DNA of 62,371 bases, from contig UQMM01000010.1 of assembly GCA_900542165.1 (NCBI GenBank), positions 1 to 62,371 of the forward strand, written 5' to 3'. Numbering within the stretch: the stretch's first letter is position 1; every line of letters begins with the position of its first letter. Below the pieces are notes generated by a model. That model did not search any database, was not told where the DNA came from, and saw nothing but the letters and a program-made list of their open reading frames with translations. Origin of the DNA: an uncultured Collinsella sp. GTDB lineage: Bacteria > Actinomycetota > Coriobacteriia > Coriobacteriales > Coriobacteriaceae. This document shows positions 1 through 9,787 of this stretch, piece by piece. The translations under genes and the position numbers were made by a program.

Positions 1-55
1 GAGCGTCCGGCTGATAACCGGGAGGTCACAAGTTCGAATCTTGTCAGGTCCACCA
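1..55 (+). tRNA. tRNA-Ile (GAT), 3' part only
   Basis: The window opens inside this tRNA. The visible part is identical to the matching part of the complete tRNA-Ile at 203-279, including the anticodon arm with GAT, the T arm (GTTCGAATC) and a template-encoded CCA end. The 5' acceptor and most of the D arm lie before the window. Confidence 0.93.
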
Positions 56-66
56 CTTTCTTTCGC

Positions 67-111
67 AATAAACACCCCAGCGAGAGCCGAGTCGCCGCTG
101 GGGTGTTTATT
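67..111 (+). terminator. Hairpin between tRNA-Ile and tRNA-Ala
   Basis: A perfect 16-bp inverted repeat (arms 67-82 and 96-111, starting AATAAACACCCC) has a 13-nt loop. The stem ends in A/T runs on both sides, so it could terminate in either direction. It separates two tRNAs, so the two are probably separate transcripts. Confidence 0.75.
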
Positions 112-122
112 ACTGTCTCCGT

Positions 123-198
123 GGGGGTTTAGCTCAGCTGGGAGAGCGCGGGCTTTGCAAGCCTGAGGTCAGGGGTTCGATCCCCCTAACCTCCACCA
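123..198 (+). tRNA. tRNA-Ala (TGC)
   Basis: A complete cloverleaf can be drawn. The acceptor stem GGGGGTT/AACCTCC contains the G3:U70 wobble pair that identifies alanine tRNAs. The anticodon loop reads CTTTGCAAG (TGC), the T arm carries GGTTCGATCC, and CCA is encoded. It lies 4 nt before tRNA-Ile, so the two are probably cotranscribed. Confidence 0.96.
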
Positions 199-202
199 TG
201 AT

Positions 203-279
203 GGACCTGTAGCTCAGTTGGTTAGAGCGTCCGGCTGATAACCGGGAGGTCACAAGTTCGAATCTTGTCAGGTCCACCA
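203..279 (+). tRNA. tRNA-Ile (GAT)
   Basis: Complete 77-nt tRNA with acceptor GGACCTG, anticodon loop CTGATAA (GAT), T arm GTTCGAATC and encoded CCA. It is a second copy of the tRNA-Ile at the window start. Ile(GAT)-Ala(TGC) order is common in rRNA operon spacers, but no rRNA is visible here. Confidence 0.96.
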
Positions 280-290
280 TCAAAACTGTG

Positions 291-325
291 AAGAGCCTTG
301 GGGCGTTGCCTCGGGGCTTTTTTCT
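291..325 (+). terminator. Terminator after the tRNA pair
   Basis: A stem AAGAGCC with GGCTTTT, containing an inner GGC/GCC pair, is followed by a run of T (318-323). Its position 12 nt after tRNA-Ile fits a rho-independent terminator. Confidence 0.7.
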
Positions 326-438
326 TGTCTGCGATAAATCTCATTTTGGTTTTGTGTGCTGTGCGAAAGATTGGGTAGTATAGCTATTCAATGCGGCGAC
401 CCTGCCGTGTGCTAACCGCTACGTACCGGAGGTGTTCC

Positions 439-939
439 ATGGTTCGTGTCGACATAGAGACCATCGTCATGGCCGCCGGTCCCGTGCCATCGCTTATCGT
501 GCTTCGCGAGCGCTGCAGCAAATCGGACTCGCCCGCGCCGTTGCGTTCCCTTTCCATTCAGACTGGTTCGTTTGAGGCTGCTGCCATTAGCCGTGGCATC
601 GATAGCGGCCGCGCCGAGCGTCCGATTACCCATGACCTGCTGCTCGATACTGTTGGTGCCCTGGGCGCCAAGCTCGAGCGCATCGAGATCGTGCGCGCCG
701 AGCCGCCGGTGTTCTACGCGACGATCGTCGTGCTGGCCGATGGCGAGGAGCGCAAGATCGACGCCCGCCCCAGTGATGCCATTGCCCTTGCCGTGCGCAG
801 CAATGCCCCCATGTTTGTGGAGGACGACATCATGAATCGCCTGGGTACCGTTTCTGCCCATGCCGAGGAAGTCGACGACGAGCAAGAGTTCGAGAAGTTC
901 GACGAGTTCGTCCATACGCTCTCCCCCGATGATTTCTAA
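439..939 (+). CDS. Bifunctional nuclease (BFN/DUF151) family protein
   Basis: A 166-residue protein of the DUF151/BFN family, known from actinobacteria and thermophiles as a small nuclease or stress-related protein. Family hallmarks are seen: a central E-P-x-x-F-Y-A segment, then the I-D-A-R-P-S-D-A-I-A-L-A-V-R motif, followed by an acidic C-terminus rich in E and D. I start it at the ATG at 439 because GGAGG lies 6 nt upstream; an ATG at 391 in the same frame lacks such a site and would add a non-conserved N-terminus. The next gene begins directly after its stop codon, so the two are probably cotranscribed. The biochemical role in this organism is not shown by the sequence. Confidence 0.85.
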   Translation: MVRVDIETIVMAAGPVPSLIVLRERCSKSDSPAPLRSLSIQTGSFEAAAISRGIDSGRAERPITHDLLLDTVGALGAKLERIEIVRAEPPVFYATIVVLADGEERKIDARPSDAIALAVRSNAPMFVEDDIMNRLGTVSAHAEEVDDEQEFEKFDEFVHTLSPDDF

Positions 940-1329
940 ATGCGGGGCGGCCAGGTTGCGGAGCGTTCGCTGATGGCCGGCGGCATGTCTGCCGAGGCGG
1001 CGGCTATCGCGCGTGAAGCCCAGATGCGCTCGGAGGCATCCGAGGCGGCTCGCATTGCCTATGTGACGCAGGCCCGCACGCTTCGTGAACGCCGCGGCTC
1101 GTTTATCAAGATGGTTGTCATCTCCGTCCTTGTCGCGGCAATCTGCTCGCGCCTTCGTGGTACAGTTGGTGCGCTTGGGTTTTCGATTTCAACAGGCTTG
1201 GTAATCTGGGGTGTGGTCGATGCGGTGATGCTGACCAGTCAGATCAAGGTGCTCGACAAGCGCGCGATGGATATGATGCGCGCCCGCGACGCTGCCGCCA
1301 AGATCGCTGCCGAGGCACAAGAACTGTAA
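940..1329 (+). CDS. Small membrane protein of unknown function
   Basis: A 129-residue protein I do not recognise. It has an Ala/Glu/Arg-rich N-terminus that may form a helix (residues 15-50), then one or two hydrophobic segments (about 57-90) and a charged Ala-rich C-terminal helix. The layout suggests an inner-membrane protein with both ends in the cytoplasm. The first ATG abuts the stop of the upstream gene and has no clear ribosome site; the ATG at 973 follows GGAG at 9 nt and may be the true start. It sits between a BFN-family gene and another unknown gene, all facing the same way with short gaps, so a small operon is likely. Confidence 0.6.
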   Translation: MRGGQVAERSLMAGGMSAEAAAIAREAQMRSEASEAARIAYVTQARTLRERRGSFIKMVVISVLVAAICSRLRGTVGALGFSISTGLVIWGVVDAVMLTSQIKVLDKRAMDMMRARDAAAKIAAEAQEL

Positions 1330-1359
1330 CGACGCCAGACTCGATGGGAAGGTCTAAAG

Positions 1360-1809
1360 ATGGCACAGGATATGCAGGACGCCGGTAACGTCTCCACCGA
1401 GCTCGACGCCATGGTGTGCGATCTGATCGGCGCCTTCTTGGACGACCTGGCCGCGGGCGAGAACCCGGGCGTGGTTGTGGCAATTGAGGACGCCGCTTCC
1501 AACCGCTATCTGGCCGCGCTCGACGAAGATGGCGAGGAGGCATGCCTGGAGGCGGCCACCAACTTTATCTCCGAGCACAAGATGGGTCTTAAGGACGAGG
1601 GCCTGGGCCGTATCGCCCGCTATGCCATCGGCTACACCGGCTGCGTCGAGATTGACGGCGGCTATCACGACGCTCTGCTCGTGAGCTTCTTCGAAACCAC
1701 GCTCGAGAGTGGTTTTTCGGCATATGTGCTGTATGAGGGCATGGGCGCCGGCGATGGTTTTATGTGGAGCGACCCTGAACCTGCAGGTGAGGAAACCCCT
1801 CTCATCTAA
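1360..1809 (+). CDS. Conserved-looking acidic protein of unknown function
   Basis: A 149-residue, strongly acidic protein with no signal peptide or membrane segment. The ATG is preceded by GGAAGG at 7 nt. The sequence alternates predicted helices (residues 10-32 and 55-72) with short strands, for example G-V-V-V-A-I-E, R-Y-A-I-G-Y and A-Y-V-L-Y-E-G, consistent with a small alpha/beta domain. I recognise no catalytic motif. It lies 30 nt after the small membrane protein and before typA. Confidence 0.6.
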   Translation: MAQDMQDAGNVSTELDAMVCDLIGAFLDDLAAGENPGVVVAIEDAASNRYLAALDEDGEEACLEAATNFISEHKMGLKDEGLGRIARYAIGYTGCVEIDGGYHDALLVSFFETTLESGFSAYVLYEGMGAGDGFMWSDPEPAGEETPLI

Positions 1810-1926
1810 AATCGCTAAAATAAACGAGTTTTCGGTAAAAGGCTCAATATTCCCGCTGAGCGTTGTATCGCTGGGCGGGCCGCATACGCGTGCCGTTTGT
1901 ATATGGATAGAAGATAGGGGAACTAC

Positions 1927-3765
<1,839 letters not shown>

Positions 3766-3795
3766 GCGCTGGGCGTTATAGCGTCTAACAAGAAA

Positions 3796-3827
3796 GGGCG
3801 CCGACCGCGATGGTCGGCGCCCTTTTT
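3796..3827 (+). terminator. typA terminator
   Basis: An 11-bp GC-rich perfect stem (GGGCGCCGACC with its complement) has a 4-5-nt loop and is followed by five T. This is a classic rho-independent terminator 30 nt after the typA stop. Confidence 0.92.
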
Positions 3828-3855
3828 GGTGCAAGGGGAAAGGTTCGTTTGCACC
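3828..3855 (+). repeat. GGGGACAG-type loop hairpin, copy 1
   Basis: Arms GGTGCAA/TTGCACC enclose the loop GGGGAAAGGTTCGT, close to the loop shared by at least eleven other intergenic hairpins in this window. It directly follows the typA terminator. Confidence 0.6.
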
Positions 3856-4193
3856 ACAGTGGGGGGGGCGGTTATCCCCTCCGATCGGCTTTCTGGTCAA
3901 AGTTAAGTTGTTTAAACATATACATAATTCCACAGGATATAACCGCTTTGATACAAAACCGTTAACAGATAAATATCAACTGGTATTAAATTAAAAGACC
4001 TATTGAACTGCGGTTTACATGATTGGTATCTATATTATATTTTATGCATTGTGGCATAGACGAACCGTCTTAGAAGGTGCTCCCCAATGGGTTCTTGCAA
4101 TGCGCTAGGTAGGTTCTCGTAGATGTTGGGGCTTGTGTTCGATCCGACGATTCGCCGTATTCCACACTGTGTTGTAGGAATTAGGGGACAACT
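3856..4193 (+). other. AT-rich leader region before the surface-protein locus
   Basis: About 340 nt without a gene, clearly richer in A/T than the flanking housekeeping DNA. It contains a run of eight G (3861-3868), a candidate promoter (4014-4041) and an AGGGGA ribosome site just before the ATG at 4194. I see no riboswitch and no inverted repeats flanking the promoter that would suggest an invertible switch. Confidence 0.5.
4014..4041 (+). promoter_or_regulatory. Candidate sigma-70-type promoter for the surface-protein locus
   Basis: TTTACA (4014-4019) is separated by 16 nt from TATATT (4036-4041). It sits in the AT-rich leader about 150 nt before the first surface-protein gene. Other A/T-rich hexamers nearby could serve instead. 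Confidence 0.4.
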
Positions 4194-7100
4194 ATGGACG
4201 CACACCGCTCACGGTCGCTGGGTATAGCGGCCCTGGTCTTTATTTTAATTAGCCTCACCGCCGCCGTTTTTCACGGTGCAGCCCCCGTGCGCGCCGATGA
4301 CGTGAGCACGCCGACGCCGATTGTGATCAACGGCGATACGGCGGACGTTACGGTTGGGCTGTATGCCGATAAGGATCGTCAGCAGCCTTTCGGTGAAAAG
4401 GACTCACCCTCGATTACGACAGCCGATACAATTTACGGTTTTATGGAAGCCCGTTTCCATGAGAATTCTGGGCCTACGACCGAAAGGCTTGAGGCGATTT
4501 ATACCTTCCCCAACTCGATTGCCGTGAAGGACAACGCGGGCGGCGTCTTGATGACTGACGATACCGAGAATGCGCAAAGGATGGGAACTTGGTGCATAAA
4601 AGAGAATAGGGTCATCTTCGATTACGATGCCGACTATCTCAATCGCCATCCCTCTTCACTCTACGTAAAGGTTATATTCGAGTTCGAGCTCGAAAACAAA
4701 GATGTGGATGATGGGTCAAAAGTTAAACTTGAATTTCCGGGCGTTGGCGAAGCTGTGCCGATCAAGGTTCGAGATGGCGCAGTCGAGGGAAGTAAATCGG
4801 GTGTCTTTTCACAAGATAGCAGTACTGGAATTGCCAAGATAACTTGGACTATTAACCTAAGTGTTAAGTCGCATGCAACGGATGTAAAGCTGGTCGATAC
4901 ACTCGGCGACTACCTGGACTTTGACCAAAGCAGCTTCAAACTCGATGGAAATCCTCTTGGTCCGTCCGTGGGCATCGAAGAGCGAACTGCAACGTTGTCG
5001 CTAGGTAACCTTTCTCAGGGCGACCATACCGTTACCTACGAAACGACAGTTAGCAAGAACTTGTCTCTTTCTAATGGCACGCCCACGCAAGGTAGGAATA
5101 GTGTGCAAGCAACCTGGGGAAAAGCAAATCCCCAACAATCTCCTACGATTAAGGGGGCGTCGGAACCGTTTCAATACGACATGATCCAAAAAGAGGCTGG
5201 CTCCGGAACATCATCTGTCATCACTTGGAAGGTTGTGCTCAACAAGGGATCTCTCAAGGCCGATATGTCTGGCTACACCTTTACTGACAAGCTCGATGAC
5301 AAGCAAGATTATATTGGCAGCTACACGGTCTACAAGGGAGAGACCGCCGATGAAAAACAAAAGATTGATGGGGGAACGCTGAGCGATTCGGGGGATTCAT
5401 TTAACTATACGTTTAATCCAAACGAGGCCGACCGGTATGCGACCTATTGCATCGTCTATCAAACTAAGCTGAAAGATGAGAATTCCTACGAAAAAGTTAG
5501 TAACACGGCAAGTGTGAAAAAAGAAGACTCCGGTCTGCCCTCTGGTGAAAGCACCGCATACTACATCCGTCCTTGGACGGGCAAGACCATTAGTAAAACA
5601 CTGCTTAATCCGGATGAGGCATCTCGGACCGGAAAAGCAACTTGGCAATTACGCGTAGAGCTCCGTGATTACGTAAATGCGAAAAACCCAACATCTGTTC
5701 TTATCAAAGATACCATGCTGGCGGCTTGGAAGCAGACTATGGGGCCGGATACTACTGACGGTAAATCGCATGTAGTTGTCATCGGGGACACCGAATTGGA
5801 CCAAAACACCGATTGGAAGTTTGAGGGAGGCGCAGATCCGTCACAAGGCAGCAACAAGCATAACTGCAATATCCGAATAATCATTACGGATAAAGTCAAA
5901 GAAGCACTGGATAAGTCCCCTGAAGTGGTTATTACGTATAAAACGGTGACCGACGCACTTCCTGGTTGGTACTCCAACTTCGCCTCTGTCGACGGGTTTA
6001 GCGGCTATTCTGATTTCGTTTTTTACTACGTTGAAGACGAAACGGAGCCTTCGGTTGAGAAGAGTGTAAAAATAAATGAAGACGGCTCGCAAGTACGGTG
6101 GGATGAGACGTTTGACTGGAAATCAGTGGATGGCTCGAACGACAAAGGTGCGTGGATTGTCGACTGGACTGTCTATGCCAATCGAGCTAAGACGCCTGCC
6201 GGTGAGTATTATGGCGCAGGCAGGCTCAATGGCAAGGATGTCGTTGTTAAAGATGAGCTTCCTAAGGGAATGAGTTATATTCCCGGCTCGGCAAAGTATT
6301 CTTTGTATTCAAATCCCTACGGGGCGGCGGTGCCCGGCCACGAATGGGAACATGAGAGAGAAAAAACCGAGGCTTCGGGTGTCTTGCTGACGCCTGCCGT
6401 TGATCGTCGAGAGGTTACGTTTTCGATTCCAACGGAAAAGCTGGGTAACAATACAGGCTATGTGAAGCTGACGTATGCAACTGCTGTCAAGAGGTCAGTG
6501 GTCGACACGTCAAAGAACCTCGGCGAGCTTACGAACTCGGCGAGTGCGAGCTCGGGTGATAAAGTATTTAAGGCGGGCTCTGATACCGTACAGATCAAGA
6601 ACGACGTATTGTCAAAGACCGGTACGTCGGTAAGTAATAGCAAACGAATTCACTACACGATTTTCGTTAATGAATCGGCACTAGACTTAAAGGTCGGAAC
6701 CGACTACCTCGATCTGTTCGATGTGATGGATTCTAAGTGCACGTTTATCCCCTCGTCGCTTAGCGTATCTGAGAGCGATAACGGCGATTGGCGTGTGCTG
6801 ACAAAAGAAAAATGCGGGGCGGCTCTTGACTCGATTGGCGAGGGTGCTGGAAAGCAGCAGCGATTGACGTTGAGGCTTCCCGATGAGAAATACCTGAAAG
6901 TCGAATATGAAGTTCTGTCCGGTGAGTCTGGTACAGTTTCCCTTTCCAACGAGGCACAGCTTGAAGGTGTTGCAGGCGGGTATGTGAAACACGAGCGTGA
7001 ATATGACATAGATACCGGCGCATCGGGAGGCGGAACGGGGCACGGCATTGTGGTCCACAAAGTGGATGAAAAGGACGTTACCGCGCCGTTGGCTGACGCT

Positions 7101-7931
7101 ACGTTCACACTCTATGCGATTGACATGGATAAGGCGCAGGACAGTGCCGGCGTTGATGGCGCAAAGACGGAGTTTTCTACCAAAAAGACTGGTTCTGACG
7201 GAAGTGTGACTTTTGGAACGAGTTCGGGAACGAGTTCGGACGCCATGGCTTCCTGCAGGCTTTACTGCCTCGAGGAGACGACGGCGCCTCCTGGATATCG
7301 CGCCGCCCAACCAACATGGATTCTGCTCAAGGGCAACGCGCCCGACGAGCAATACGAGCAAGCCATGAACAGGGCGAAATCTCTGCTTGATGCCAATACG
7401 GAGATAACGTCAGATGCAGAGATTTGGGTGTATGACGCGCCCCTTGAAGGCAAAGCGACGATAAAAGCAAAGAAAGTGCTTAAAGGCGGAACCTTCAGGG
7501 AAGGTCAGTTCTCGTTCGCGCTCAAGGACGCCGAGGGCAAAGTGCTCCAGACGGTGACCAATGACGCCGGGGGCAACGTCTCCTTCAATGTCGATTACAA
7601 CAAGGCCGGCACCTATATTTACACCATCTCCGAGGTTGTTCCCGAGGGCGCGAAGAACAATGTCAAGGATCACATTGCCTATGACGTGAGGGAGCATGAT
7701 GTCACGGTTGAGGTGACAAATGGTGGAGAGGAACTCAACGCCACCGTCAGCTACGATGGCACTACAACTCCGCCGACCTTTACCAACAAGTATTCGACCA
7801 CGCTTCCCGAGGCAGGCGGTGCTGGTTTGACTATGACGTATCTGGCTGGCGCTTCGCTGCTGTGCTTTGCTGCGACATGGATGCATGCTCGCCGCCATCG
7901 CGATCAAGATCGAGGTGGTCGCCGTGAGTAA
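4194..7931 (+). CDS. Large LPXTG-type surface protein with SpaA-like and pilin-linkage domains
   Basis: A 1245-residue exported protein, probably the tip or ancillary subunit of a sortase-assembled pilus. An N-terminal hydrophobic stretch (about residues 9-30) ends in an A-A-P-V-R-A-D signal-cleavage region. A long, low-GC middle part has repeated Ig-like folds (segments resembling F-x-D-x-L and V-x-Y-x-T-x-V) expected of adhesin backbones. A SpaA/Cna-B-like domain lies at about 950-1080, with the E-box Y-C-L-E-E-T-T-A-P-P-G-Y, then a streptococcal-type pilin isopeptide-linkage domain at about 1085-1200 ending T-F-T-N-K-Y. The sorting signal is L-P-E-A-G at 1204, a hydrophobic span and a basic tail. 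The last 8 nt overlap the next gene. Codon use and GC differ from neighbouring genes, suggesting acquisition. Ligand unknown. Confidence 0.85.
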   Translation: MDAHRSRSLGIAALVFILISLTAAVFHGAAPVRADDVSTPTPIVINGDTADVTVGLYADKDRQQPFGEKDSPSITTADTIYGFMEARFHENSGPTTERLEAIYTFPNSIAVKDNAGGVLMTDDTENAQRMGTWCIKENRVIFDYDADYLNRHPSSLYVKVIFEFELENKDVDDGSKVKLEFPGVGEAVPIKVRDGAVEGSKSGVFSQDSSTGIAKITWTINLSVKSHATDVKLVDTLGDYLDFDQSSFKLDGNPLGPSVGIEERTATLSLGNLSQGDHTVTYETTVSKNLSLSNGTPTQGRNSVQATWGKANPQQSPTIKGASEPFQYDMIQKEAGSGTSSVITWKVVLNKGSLKADMSGYTFTDKLDDKQDYIGSYTVYKGETADEKQKIDGGTLSDSGDSFNYTFNPNEADRYATYCIVYQTKLKDENSYEKVSNTASVKKEDSGLPSGESTAYYIRPWTGKTISKTLLNPDEASRTGKATWQLRVELRDYVNAKNPTSVLIKDTMLAAWKQTMGPDTTDGKSHVVVIGDTELDQNTDWKFEGGADPSQGSNKHNCNIRIIITDKVKEALDKSPEVVITYKTVTDALPGWYSNFASVDGFSGYSDFVFYYVEDETEPSVEKSVKINEDGSQVRWDETFDWKSVDGSNDKGAWIVDWTVYANRAKTPAGEYYGAGRLNGKDVVVKDELPKGMSYIPGSAKYSLYSNPYGAAVPGHEWEHEREKTEASGVLLTPAVDRREVTFSIPTEKLGNNTGYVKLTYATAVKRSVVDTSKNLGELTNSASASSGDKVFKAGSDTVQIKNDVLSKTGTSVSNSKRIHYTIFVNESALDLKVGTDYLDLFDVMDSKCTFIPSSLSVSESDNGDWRVLTKEKCGAALDSIGEGAGKQQRLTLRLPDEKYLKVEYEVLSGESGTVSLSNEAQLEGVAGGYVKHEREYDIDTGASGGGTGHGIVVHKVDEKDVTAPLADATFTLYAIDMDKAQDSAGVDGAKTEFSTKKTGSDGSVTFGTSSGTSSDAMASCRLYCLEETTAPPGYRAAQPTWILLKGNAPDEQYEQAMNRAKSLLDANTEITSDAEIWVYDAPLEGKATIKAKKVLKGGTFREGQFSFALKDAEGKVLQTVTNDAGGNVSFNVDYNKAGTYIYTISEVVPEGAKNNVKDHIAYDVREHDVTVEVTNGGEELNATVSYDGTTTPPTFTNKYSTTLPEAGGAGLTMTYLAGASLLCFAATWMHARRHRDQDRGGRRE

Positions 7932-9567
7932 GGTGCTCCGTCATTTGTTGACTGTTGTGGTAATAGCCGTGGTTGCCGTCTTCTCTTTCGCGATTGCCCC
8001 TGGGGCGGCCCGCGCTGCCGACACTGGAGCCATTACGGTGGACGGTACAGTCGCGACTCGGTATGACGCGTATCAGCTCTTTTCGGCGATCGTTGCCGAC
8101 GATGCTGATGCCGACCAAAAAGTCGCAACTGACGTAACGTGGGCGAATGACGCCGTTCGTCAAGCTGTTCTCCCCGTGCTTCATGATGCGGGGCTCGATA
8201 GCTCGGCATCGGGGGCACAAGAGACTGCCGAATGGATGGATGCCGACGGACACATGACGACCGCTCTGGCGACAAAACTCGCCAGAGCAATTGGCAGATC
8301 CGGCGTCCCTTCCGTGGCCCTTAACGCGGGCACGGCGGCCGAGCTGCCCTGCGGCTACTGGCTCATCGTCGCCGACGACGACTCCATCGCCCAGGGCGAG
8401 GCCGGCACCGCGCCGATCGCGGCCCTGGTCGGCGGCAGCGCCGTCACCGTCAAGCCCAAGGCGGCGACCCCCAAGGTCGTCAAGCACGTGTTGGAGGACG
8501 GCACCGCCGCCTGGCAGAAGGCCGCCGACGCCACGGTCGCCGACGGCCTGTACTGGCGCCTCTCTGCCACGGTCCCGGCGGGCCTCACGGCCTACGACAC
8601 CTATGCGGTGCAGTTCGTCGACACCATGAGCGCGGGGCTCGACCCCTCCAAGGTCGCCGCGAGCATGCGCGTGTACGTGGCGGCGGGCGCGGACGGCGGC
8701 TTCGACGCCGTCGCATGTGAGGGCGGTAACGCCAACTCGACGCCGGCTAAAGGGTGGACAGACATTACTTCACAGTGCAAGGTCTCGATCGAGGGCAATG
8801 CCTTCACCGTGCGCACCGGCGACCTCATCGCCGTGCTCGGCGGGGCCGACGCCTTCGCCGCGGGCGCCCGCGTGGTTACTATCTACAATGCGCCGTTGGG
8901 GGCCAACTGCAGTCGAGGCACTATCAAGGGCAACCCCAACGAGGTCTACCTGCGTTACCCGCGCTCTCCCCTCGTCGACCAGTCCGGTGACGCCGGATTC
9001 ACCCGCACGCCGAGCGATGACGCGTGCGCCTACACCTGGGGACTCAGTCTGATCAAGCGTTCAAGCGCAGACGATAAACCGCTCGCGGGTGCCAAACTGC
9101 GCATCATCGATGATCGCGGGCGCATCCTAACGACCGACGGCTCGTGGTCGACGGATGCCGACGCGTGCGTCACCACGGGCGCGGACGGCCATGTGGAATT
9201 GACCGGCGTGGACGCGGGCGTCTATACCGTCGAAGAGGTCGCGGCTCCCAAGGGATATGCGGCGTTCGAGGGAAAACGAACGGTGACGGTTACGGCCGAG
9301 GGGCTGGACGTTAAACAGGTAGCAGCCGCGAAGCCCAAAGCGACCGTGTCGGCCGAAAGCCCCCTGCGGGTTGATACCGCCGATGCCGGGACGGGTTCGA
9401 TTGAGCTGTCGGTGCTCAACACCCCAAGCAAAGAAGCAAGTCGAGGCTTTATGCCCTCGACGGGAGATAGAACGTTGGTGCTGGTGGCGGTTTTGGTTGC
9501 CATCGGAGTGGCGGTTATTGTTGTCGCACTCGTCATCAAGCGGGGAGGAGGTCGCCGTGAAAAATAA
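7924..9567 (+). CDS. LPXTG-type major pilin-like protein (fimbrial D2 and SpaA domains)
   Basis: A 547-residue protein read from the GTG at 7924, which overlaps the previous stop by 8 nt and follows GAGGTGG; a longer reading from 7867 would lose the signal peptide. The signal peptide (about 1-30) ends A-A-R-A-A-D. A V-T-V-K-P-K segment resembles the pilin motif whose lysine is used for subunit polymerisation. A fimbrial isopeptide-forming D2 domain follows, with N-P-N-E-V-Y-L-R-Y and Y-T-W-G-L, then a SpaA-like domain with the E-box T-V-E-E-V-A-A-P-K-G-Y. The sorting signal is M-P-S-T-G at 510, with a hydrophobic span and an R-R-E-K tail. Base composition changes within the gene: the 5' end is moderate and about 8320-8720 is very GC-rich. 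No class C sortase is adjacent. Confidence 0.85.
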   Translation: MSKVLRHLLTVVVIAVVAVFSFAIAPGAARAADTGAITVDGTVATRYDAYQLFSAIVADDADADQKVATDVTWANDAVRQAVLPVLHDAGLDSSASGAQETAEWMDADGHMTTALATKLARAIGRSGVPSVALNAGTAAELPCGYWLIVADDDSIAQGEAGTAPIAALVGGSAVTVKPKAATPKVVKHVLEDGTAAWQKAADATVADGLYWRLSATVPAGLTAYDTYAVQFVDTMSAGLDPSKVAASMRVYVAAGADGGFDAVACEGGNANSTPAKGWTDITSQCKVSIEGNAFTVRTGDLIAVLGGADAFAAGARVVTIYNAPLGANCSRGTIKGNPNEVYLRYPRSPLVDQSGDAGFTRTPSDDACAYTWGLSLIKRSSADDKPLAGAKLRIIDDRGRILTTDGSWSTDADACVTTGADGHVELTGVDAGVYTVEEVAAPKGYAAFEGKRTVTVTAEGLDVKQVAAAKPKATVSAESPLRVDTADAGTGSIELSVLNTPSKEASRGFMPSTGDRTLVLVAVLVAIGVAVIVVALVIKRGGGRREK

Positions 9568-9676
9568 TTGCCCCCCTGCTCAATGGCGTACTGCCTCCGT
9601 AGCGAGTGACGCGCAGGTCTACCGACCTGATGATCATTGGTTTTGAAAAAGTTACTAGAGAACCCTCCAAGAAAAG

Positions 9677-9709
9677 CGGGGCACCCGGTCGATGCGACCG
9701 AGTGCCCCG
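9677..9709. terminator. Bidirectional hairpin between convergent genes
   Basis: CGGGGCAC-CGGTCG pairs with CGACCG-GTGCCCCG around a 3-nt loop, with one mismatch. It lies between the pilin gene and the convergent bactofilin-like gene. The T run on the plus strand is weak; on the minus strand it is followed by GCTTTTC. Confidence 0.7.
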
Positions 9710-9720
9710 ATTCGTTTGTT

Positions 9721-9777
9721 GGTGCAAAGTAACCTGACCCCTTTGCACCACCACAAAGGTACCTGTCCCCTTTGTGG
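9721..9777 (-). repeat. Two adjacent GGGGACAG-loop hairpins, copies 2 and 3
   Basis: Two hairpins lie side by side. At 9721-9749 the arms GGTGCAAAG/CTTTGCACC enclose, on the minus strand, GGGTCAGGTTA. At 9751-9777 the arms CCACAAAGG/CCTTTGTGG enclose GGACAGGTA. The loops agree with the family but the stems are unrelated to each other. Confidence 0.75.
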
Positions 9778-9787
9778 CGGTTAGCTG

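Noticed and set aside
3861..3868. Run of eight G upstream of the surface-protein genes as a phase-variation switch
   Set aside because: It lies about 150 nt before the best promoter and outside any reading frame, so slippage has no obvious effect.
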